Source: Pascua guehoae (Eukaryota; Basidiomycota; Tremellomycetes; Trichosporonales; Trichosporonaceae). From it: DNA of 64,000 bases. Made by a program: the position numbers and the translations under genes. The DNA lies in contig BCJX01000008.1 in assembly GCA_001600415.1 (NCBI GenBank), positions 463,262 through 527,261 on the forward strand, written 5' to 3'. Under the pieces are notes generated by a model that did not search any database, was not told the DNA's origin, and saw nothing but the letters and a program-made list of their open reading frames with translations. Shown here piece by piece: positions 56,946 to 64,000 of the stretch (position 1 is the stretch's first letter; every line of letters begins with the position of its first letter).

Positions 56946-59495
56946 TTAGTAGTAAGCCCGGCGCCGGCTTTGTTCTGCCGACCATGTGCGCTGTGGCGTT
57001 AGTGTCCGTTGAAACCCAACCAAACTCACATAAGCAGCAATGGCAAACGCAATGAACGCAAGTACACCGATAATCTTGAGCATGAACAGGAGCGCGCCGG
57101 CAATGCCGCCCTGGCCGCTTGATTGCGGCTTGCGGCCCGCCCCAGTGCCCTCGCGCCCGAGCTTTGTCGCCTTGGTCTTGCCATTGACTTGCTGTTTCTT
57201 GGCGCCGTCCTCGCGGTACTGGGACCACAGGGTCGCAGAGAACGTGTTGACGTTGACAATGCTGCAAAGTGTCAGGGGCGGCGCAGGCGACACTGGACAC
57301 TGCAAAGCCTACTCACTCGTGGGCGTCAGACACGTCGCCCGTCTCTGCGGAAAAGCCAATGTAGGGGTTTGGGGGCAGCTCAATGTCGGCGGTAAAGCAT
57401 GGCTTGTAAATGTCGGCGTTTTGCGTTGCGAGCTGGAGCTGGGAGGGTTAGGGAGGGAGTAGGAGCTGCGTCATAGTAGACTCACCGAGACACCATGGCC
57501 CTTGACATAGGTCAAGCGTGCCTTGGTGGGAAAGTCGCGTCGCCGGAAGTAGTCCTGCCGGTCAGCAACTGCAAGTACACCAGCGTCCGACTCACAGAGC
57601 ACGCGGCGAGTTCAGTCTTTTCGTTGTCGCCCGCGTGGTCGTACTGCGTCTTGCCGTCGCCGCGCATGGCCGTCACGCGCGGGAACGAGTACTTGTGGCG
57701 TGCGTTCGAGTACGTGTCAAAGAAGATGCCGAGGCCGGAAAAGTAGTCTGTGCGTTGCGTGAGAAATGACAAGAGTGCAAGATGGGGGCCTGATCGACGT
57801 ACCTGCGCTGCCAAACACGGGTCCCTCCTTGTTGCGCCCCGCAGTGACCCAGATTGCGAACCCGTCGCCGTACAGCGACGACGCCTTGCCGTCGACCTGG
57901 AGTGTGAGCGGGGCATCCTAGAGTCTGGGCGACCGTGGAGCGTGGAGCGTGGAGCGTTGATTGAGGCGAGACGAATTCAGAGTTGAGTTAAGACCTGCCT
58001 GCCAGAGCCGCAGGGCTCCAAAGGCAGTTATTCTCGCTGTTCTCGTCGTGCAACTCTCACAACTTCCGTGGTGCGGATGGAGTGTTTCCCATTCGCCTAC
58101 CAGTGCGAGGTCGCTTGTCGACGTCGTCATATCGAAACGACAGTCGCACGACGCAACGCCGTCCTCACCCAGTCCCTACCCAGTCCCCACCCAGTCCCAC
58201 CCAGTCCCCGCCCAGTCCCAATCCAGTCCCCATATCCCCCGTCTACCACCGGCCCAACGCACCTTGAACTCGACGTCCATCTGCCAGCTGTTCATGCTGA
58301 TGGGCATGCGGCTCCACAGCCAGCCCTTCTGGCTTGGCTTGTCCTGCGTCAGGCGGACGTGTTTGTTCGTGTTCTAAATGTCAGTCTGGTGCTGCCGTGG
58401 GGTGCGTGGTACGTACAATAATGGCGTCGCCGCCAAAGTCCCACCTGCGGGTTAGTACCGGCGCTAAGGTGAGGCGTGATATGAGGGTCTGGATGGCGAG
58501 CGTAGTTTGATCGAGGCCGAGGTCGAGTATAGCCACAGCTATGATCGGTAGTGAACAGCTCGAGCAGCGTGGTCGGGCAGCTATTCCCCCGAGCTCGAGC
58601 ACACAGCTCACGATGCCGATGGTAAACAGCCAGCAGTGGCAGTCGGGCAGCTATCAAGGCTGAACTCGAGCATAGCCACAGCTACGATACCGATGGTAAC
58701 CAACTCGGGCAGCGTGGCCGGGCATTTCAAGGCCAAGCTCGAGCACAGCCACGGATATGATACCAATGGTAACCAGCTCGAGCACGGCCGGATAGTTACT
58801 TCAATCCGAGCTCGAGCACACAGCTCATGGTACCGACGGTAAACAGCTCAGCAGCGTGGCCGGGCAGCTACTTCCAGCCGAGCACAGAGCTCATGGTACC
58901 AATGGTAAACAGCTCAAGCGACGGCCGGGCACCTATCAAGGCCGAACTCGAGCATAGCCACGGCTATGATACCGATGGTAACCAGCTCCAGCGACGGCCG
59001 CGCACTTATTCCCCGCCGAGCTCGAGCACAGCTCACGATACCAACGGCAGCTCCAGCGACATCACGCCCAACCTGCGCCCCCGACTCACCAGCGGTTCTG
59101 CAAATCGCTGTCGACATAGGGCATGTGCAGCGAGTGTGTCCGAAGGCTCACGCGCTGTCGTCAGTGGCTGTACGTGTGCCGCGCCGCGCAGTGTCCTGCG
59201 CTGTCCGCTAGGGGTCGGTGGGAGAATCCCAGAATCGGGTCGGGGCCATTGCTCGTCATTGACGCGAGCTCTGGGTGACCACAACCAGCTTCGAGGTCGT
59301 GCAGGCCTTAATAGCCTGGGTATGCAAGTTCACAGCCGCGACATCTGCACACCGACACCCCTTCCCCTCCAACCTCCCCCCCCCCCCCCCCCCGGGTCTA
59401 GGACGCACCTTCTCAATCATGTTGTGCGGCGGGGTGGGGCCGTCGGCCACGGCCGAGCCCGCGAGCGCGAGCGCGAGCACCGAGAGGGCGAGCAT
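56946..59495 (-). CDS. VIP36/ERGIC-53-type L-type lectin, cargo receptor
   Basis: Ten exons on the minus strand: 59409-59495, 59090-59154, 58417-58444, 58263-58373, 57803-57896, 57596-57747, 57486-57554, 57317-57438, 57030-57261, 56946-56990, giving 334 residues, every junction in phase. A signal peptide (MLALSVLALALAGSAVA) is followed by the leguminous-type lectin domain: PYVDSDLQNRWWDFGGDAII, SRMPISMNSWQMDVEFKV, GDGFAIWVT, GIFFDTYSNARHK and ETGDVSDAHDIVNV. The FDTYSN and GDGFA segments carry the Asp/Asn residues that bind calcium and mannose. A transmembrane helix (about 294-320) and a 14-residue cytosolic tail ending RRRAYY follow; C-terminal aromatics are known ER-export signals. Role: carrying high-mannose glycoproteins between ER and Golgi. 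Introns of 254, 645 and 366 nt are swollen by repeats. Confidence 0.94.
58166..58230. repeat. CCCAGTCC(C) tandem repeat in an intron
   Basis: About six units of 10-11 bp in intron 57897-58262 of the VIP36 gene. Confidence 0.93.
58535..59060. repeat. About 70-bp minisatellite, eight units, in an intron
   Basis: Units are marked by GATACCGATGGTAA(A/C)CAGCTC variants near 58540, 58611, 58685, 58758, 58828, 58895, 58967 and 59037, a period of 67-74 bp. Each unit also has a (GT)GGCCGGGCA block and a CGAGCTCGAGCACA block. The array fills most of the 645-nt intron 58445-59089 of the VIP36 gene. Confidence 0.92.
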
Positions 59496-59955
59496 CCGCG
59501 AGGGTTTACGAGTGGGGGGAGGGAGTGTAGGGAGATCGAGATCGAGATCGAGGCCGGGTGGGGTCGAGTCCGGGATGGGGGTGAGGATGGGGTCGAGGTC
59601 TGGTCGCGATGGTGTTTCGACGTGCGAGGTGTGAGTTGCGAGGTGGGTGTGGTGTGCCAGGCTGGAAGTCGAGGTTAGTGCACCTACACCACGTCCCACG
59701 CCGTGCGCCAGTTCGCGTCGCGTGGAGGTGCGTTTCAGTGATCGGCGCCACGTGGGTATGCTCCCGCTGGCGCTGCTCGTGTGATGTGTGCGAGGGTGAG
59801 GGTGAGGGTGCAAGGGCTGTATTGGGTACCCCCATCTATGCGCCTCCACCTCCCAAGTTCATGTCTGTCATGTTTCTGGGGAGTGTCTGTCCGAGACATC
59901 CATCTAGAATCACAACCATAGACTACGCATACTACGCATACTCCCCGACTCGACC
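59496..59955. promoter_or_regulatory. Divergent promoter region
   Basis: 460 bases between the VIP36 start (minus) and the start of the gap-containing gene (plus). GAGATCGAGATCGAGATCGAG lies at about 59534-59555, and a CTACGCATA doublet at about 59921-59940. No ORF is called. Confidence 0.45.
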
Positions 59956-61207
59956 ATGTTGAAACGCGGCCTCAGTCTCCAGCACGTACGTCGAGGCGCT
60001 TCGCGGCTGACGGCAGTTTATCCTCCAGGCCGAGTTTGCAAAGGCGTATCGGGGGGCGGTGAGGGCGACGAGGCGTGAGTGAGGGTGTCTCGAGGGTGGG
60101 CAATGGGCTTGGGGGGGGGGTTTGGGGTGGNNNNNNNNNNNNNNNNNNNNNNNNNNNNNNNNNNNNNNNNNNNNNNNNNNNNNNNNNNNNNNNNNNNNNN
60201 NNNNNNNNNNNNNNNNNNNNNNNNNNNNNNNNNNNNNNNNNNNNNNNNNNNNNNNNNNNNNNNNNNNNNNNNNNNNNNNNNNNNNNNNNNNNNNNNNNNN
60301 NNNNNNNNNNNNNNNNNNNNNNNNNNNNNNNNNNNNNNNNNNNNNNNNNNNNNNNNNNNNNNNNNNNNNNNNNNNNNNNNNNNNNNNNNNNNNNNNNNNN
60401 NNNNNNNNNNNNNNNNNNNNNNNNNNNNNNNNNNNNNNNNNNNNNNNNNNNNNNNNNNNNNNNNNNNNNNNNNNNNNNNNNNNNNNNNNNNNNNNNNNNN
60501 NNNNNNNNNNNNNNNNNNNNNNNNNNNNNNNNNNNNNNNNNNNNNNNNNNNNNNNNNNNNNNNNNNNNNNNNNNNNNNNNNNNNNNNNNNNNNNNNNNNN
60601 NNNNNNNNNNNNNNNNNNNNNNNNNNNNNNNNNNNNNNNNNNNNNNNNNNNNNNNNNNNNNNNNNNNNNNNNNNNNNNNNNNNNNNNNNNNNNNNNNNNN
60701 NNNNNNNNNNNNNNNNNNNNNNNNNNNNNNNNNNNNNNNNCACCCCCCGCCGCGCATCGAGGTCGAACACATTTCCGTCTGGCTCGCTACCTTGCCACCC
60801 CGACGCAGACATATTACACCACGTCCAAAACTCCCATCTCACGCACACTCTCACACCCAGCCCTCCCCGACTCGCAGACACGGCGCGAGACCCTCGACTG
60901 GCTCCGCGCCGACATTGAGCGCCTGCGCAGCGAGACCGACCTGGTGCGTACACCCGTCTCCATCCCTCCTGCCTCCTGTGCCTCCTGTGCCATTTGTGCC
61001 ATTTGTGCCATCTGTGCCATTGTGCCATTTGTGCAACCCGCACCCCACACATGGACCAACTCCCACGCTGACATACAGGAAAAGCTGCGCGAGAGCCTGA
61101 GCACATTCAACCGCAACCTCAAGGGACTCCGGCCGAGCTTTGGGATCGCCGGCAGCGGGCAGCAGGGGGCGCGGCTAGTTGGGCGCGGGGGGCGGCGGAC
61201 TGTCTAG
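59956..61207 (+). CDS. Small protein, possibly LYR-like, interrupted by assembly gap
   Basis: Visible exons: 59956-59985 (MLKRGLSLQH), 60029-60074 (AEFAKAYRGAVRATR), then a 610-base gap, then about 60878-60943 (TRRETLDWLRADIERLRSETDL) and 61079-61207 (EKLRESLSTFNRNLKGLRPSFG to GRGGRRTV, stop). The basic start could be a mitochondrial presequence. The helical AEFAKAYRGAVRATR followed by TRRETLDWLRADIERLR resembles the helix layout of Complex1_LYR proteins, but an intact L-Y-R tripeptide is not seen (AYR instead), so the family is tentative. The number of exons in the gap is unknown. Intron 60944-61078 contains a TGTGCCATT repeat (about 60975-61035). Confidence 0.6.
60131..60740. other. Assembly gap (610 N)
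   Basis: Run of undetermined bases. Open frames reported across it are artefacts. The left flank ends in a G-rich run, the type of sequence that often breaks assemblies. Confidence 1.
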
Positions 61208-62119
61208 GCGGGGGGGGGGGGTGAGTGGGCTCGATCGGGCGCGACTCTTGGCACGACTCTTGGAGCCGTCTTGGAACGTCGTGTGGGGAAAGCGCCCGGA
61301 GGTCTTGGAGGTCTCGGAGGTCTTTGCCCAATGCTGGCGGGTGGCCATGCCCGGGGCCGTATTGAGCCGTGACTGCCGGCTGCCTGGGCGGCGGTCAAAT
61401 ATGCTGCTCCAGCATGTGCATTGCAAGTCGAGGAGTAGTCGTGTTGCATGTAAAGTATCCATTGGGCATGGCTGGCCATGTGCGATCGCGAGATGGGATG
61501 GGTTTTCCGACCCGGCGTACCACCGATCACGATGCACGATGGTGAATGGATGGCTGTCAAAACGTGCCGCTGGCGTCATGGGCGGTGATCGACGACATGG
61601 TCCACCGACACTGACACCGAAACTTTGGCAACGTGTCGGTCTCGGCCGGGTGCGCTGTCTCGATTTGCTCAAGGTCGGCGGTTTGTTTCCGTTTGGGCGT
61701 TGATGGTGTGTGTACTGGATGGAACAATCAAGACGACAAACGGGGCAGGGGTTACTCTATGTGTAGTGGATGGAGCAATCAAGACGACAAACGGGGCACG
61801 GGTTACTCACCACGTTGTCCCCGGCAGAAGGCTACACAAACGCACCACACATGCTCCGCGCTCGCCGCGCGCCGGATGACTGCACAGCTGGATCCGATGC
61901 AACCTCGTGAACCAACTGTGTAACCCTCACTAACCGCGACCATATCCATGTCCTGATCAAACTATATACCCACGGCACACCACTCTCTAAGCCTCATTAT
62001 ACACAGGCACTTCTACCGATCCATGGAAATAGCTTGTCCCGACGGTACGCCGAGGTGAAGGCGTTGGGGTCCCAACCGCCAACCTAGCCGTGGTGAACGT
62101 ACTCGCCAGGGCTGGGGCC
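61208..62119. other. Intergenic between convergent genes
   Basis: No gene is called. Includes the two-copy 51-bp period repeat at 61716-61808 and a G-rich run right after the preceding stop codon. Confidence 0.5.
61716..61808. repeat. Two-copy direct repeat, 51-bp period
   Basis: A 42-base block beginning TGGATGGAACAATCAAGACG occurs at 61716 and 61767 with two substitutions. Confidence 0.95.
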
Positions 62120-64000
62120 TTACATGGGCGAAAAGGTCGGCGAGGACGCGGACGACAAGGCGGGGTTCGTGGCTCCGGGAGGGATAGAGCTGGCAGCTCC
62201 CGGAGGCACGGGGCTGGCGGCGCCATGCGGCATGCTGCTGCTGGGTGCCTCTGAAGGGGGAGTGTCTGCCCAGTTGGGATCGTACAGGGGTGGCACGGTG
62301 GAGTCGTGCGGCGGCACGGAGGTGTCGAGGACACGCCCCATGTCCTGCTCCACTGTGACGACGGGCGCGCGCGCCATGGCCTGCTGCTGGGCCTGTGCCT
62401 TTGTATACGAGCTGCGCATGGGTTGGCCCGGGTCGGACTCGGACGCGGTGCTCGACATCATGGCCACGGATCCCCGGTGCCCTTGGGACCCCTGGGACAT
62501 GAGCGGGCTGTTGACCTCGCTGAACGAGCTTTGGGTCATTGTCGTGTGCGAGGGGTATCCGCCTGGGGAGAAATTGGCACCGGGGGTGAACAATGGCGTA
62601 GGCGAGCCCGGGTACGTCGAGCTCATGGGCGGCCCCGGGTACGGCTCGGCCTGCGGCGGCGGCGGCATGGGTGACACTGGGGCTGTGGGTAAGCGATGGC
62701 CACCATTGTATCAACGTACGATCGATTTCAACACGTGGAGCTGCCTCATGCGAGTCGTTTTCGCGGCGGCGGCGCCACAAAAACAAGCCAACCACGCACA
62801 CGAGGATGAGGGCTACACCGCCGCCCGCCTGGTCGTTAGCGACTGATACGCTAGAAGAAAAAAAAAAAGGGGAATGCTCACCGCCCCGCCGGCAATGGCG
62901 CCAATGTTGAGATTCGACTTTGACGAGCCGGATCCCCCGCCGCCCGAGCCCGAGTCGGTCGAGTGGTCGCCCACCGCAGACGCGTTGCTGTTGCTCCCAA
63001 ACTCGCCTCTGGCGGGGTCAGATGCGACACGCTCCAACCCACACTGGGCATGCCGCCAAAAGACTCACACTGGATGCGTGAGGTAAACCGCCGTGGACAA
63101 GCCGACCTTTTTGCCCTCCTCGTTGGCCACGGTGATGGTGTACCGTTCCTGCGGGTCGAGCGAGTTGATGTACATGACCTGGTCGAGGTCGTTGTACCGA
63201 TTGTTGGGCGTGATAATGTACGGGTTGGGGCCGGCATACGGCGCCGGGTCGACCCGGACAGAGTACTTGCCAAAGTCTGCACCGGTTGGGCCGCGGAGGG
63301 CCACAAACGACGTGTTGGGTTCGGCCTGGAAGCTGAGGCTATCGCCCTGCGTGCTGGAAAAGAGATAGGCAGCACCTGCGCCGTCCTGGCACTCGCTGGG
63401 ATCGGCCCCGGGCGATTTATCACACGTCTCAGTCACGGCCGACCAGTTTCCCGACGCTGTGACGCCAAACGCCACAGCCCCGCCGATGGGGTCGAGGACA
63501 TACTTGAGCTTGGCCTGGTCAATGTCGTTTGGGGATCTGCAACGTGTGAACTCAAGACAAGGTCCAACAAGCACCAGCAACATACCCTGGTCCGCCGACA
63601 ACGACCGTGACGATGACCTCTTGGATCGTGAGGAAGCCATCCTCGACTTCGGTAAACTTGATTTTGAATTCGTGGTTGCCAAAGGATGGCGCCGCGAGGT
63701 GTGCAAGCACGGGAAAATTCTCCTTGAGGACCGTTGGCGAGTTGAGGGTTGCAGCGGTGCGTTGCGAGTTTGATGTCCCGTCGTCGAGGATCAGGTCGAT
63801 GGTGCCCTTGCCCGCGCCTAAAAAGTAGACGTCGGTGGCAATCGTGGTGAGGCTCATGAACATGCCCGTATAGTCTGTCGTGTGCGACGACACATCGACG
63901 CCCAACGACTTGCCAGCGACATAGTTGTTCACGGGTGAGCCGCTGTACGACTGGTTCCACCCCTCGGAAGGGTCGCTGTTCGAGCGGCCGCCATACTGCA
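62120..64000 (-). CDS. Type I membrane protein with Pro-rich cytosolic tail, 5' end outside window
   Basis: Visible exons on the minus strand: 63586-64000, 63069-63536, 62882-63008, 62720-62828, 62120-62682, about 560 residues; introns of 37-60 nt, all in phase. The N-terminal 290 residues are an extracellular-type beta-rich region (YFLGAGKGTIDLILDDG, NHEFKIKFTEV, FQAEPNTSFVALRG, YTITVANEEGKKVG) without a family I recognise, perhaps two sandwich-like domains. A Ser/Gly linker (SGSGGGGSGSSKS) leads to one transmembrane helix (GGGVALILVCVVGLFLWRRRR). The roughly 190-residue tail is rich in Pro, Ser and Met. The layout resembles fungal cell-surface sensors or single-pass receptors; function unknown. 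Upstream exons lie beyond 64000. Confidence 0.82.

Noticed and set aside
60075..61106. Several 270-360 codon frames on both strands
   Set aside because: They consist mainly of undetermined residues across the N gap.

Overview
The window reads as nuclear DNA of a basidiomycete yeast, most likely a tremellomycete close to Trichosporonales. This rests on GC-rich sequence, genes cut by many short GT-AG introns (often 34-60 nt) with CTRAY-type branch points, nuclear tRNA genes with introns, and the protein content: an APC/C activator ending in IR, a VIP36-type cargo lectin, an NCS1 purine-cytosine permease, a DCAF6/8-type WD40 protein and a bHLH regulator. The order-level placement is inference. 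No operons, CRISPR arrays, rRNA genes or autonomous transposons were found.

Layout. 1-5170 holds a glycosyltransferase family 28 / sterol glucosyltransferase-like gene (14 visible exons, 5' end cut by the window). 7309-8403 is a single-exon F-box-like gene. 9.3-10.9 kb holds an unrecognised, probably decaying multi-exon gene with a partial duplicate. About 10.9-21.4 kb has no convincing gene; its last 2.9 kb is a pyrimidine-rich tract leading into a bHLH transcription factor (21428-23173). 24671-26827 encodes a secreted serine beta-lactamase-like hydrolase (minus strand). 27-30 kb has tRNA-Arg, a four-helix membrane protein and tRNA-Glu. 31-40.5 kb is gene-dense: DCAF-like protein, Cdc20, a mitochondrial helical-repeat-like protein and a small unknown protein. 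42-46.3 kb has an acidic small protein, tRNA-Ser and a BTB-like protein. 49.2-51.2 kb is the permease, followed by tRNA-Pro. 52.1-56.6 kb is a cluster of two intact F-box-like genes and one broken copy. 56.9-59.5 kb is the VIP36 lectin. 59956-61207 is a small gene broken by a 610-base assembly gap. 62120-64000 is the 3' part of a type I membrane protein gene.

Function. The recognisable genes cover protein turnover and the cell cycle (Cdc20, a DCAF substrate receptor, F-box-like and BTB-like adaptors), secretion and the cell surface (VIP36, the secreted hydrolase, the membrane proteins), sterol/lipid glycosylation and nucleobase uptake. Adaptor-type proteins of ubiquitin pathways are unusually frequent, and one F-box-like family is visibly duplicating and decaying inside the window.

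Most notable non-coding observations: a two-hairpin dispersed element present twice (intron of the glycosyltransferase gene and just downstream of tRNA-Arg), introns enlarged by private minisatellites (about 70 bp x 8 in the VIP36 gene, 12 bp x 8 in the hydrolase gene), introns in all four tRNA genes, and the roughly 10-kb gene-poor tract upstream of the bHLH gene. All exon models were made by eye from splice signals and reading-frame continuity.
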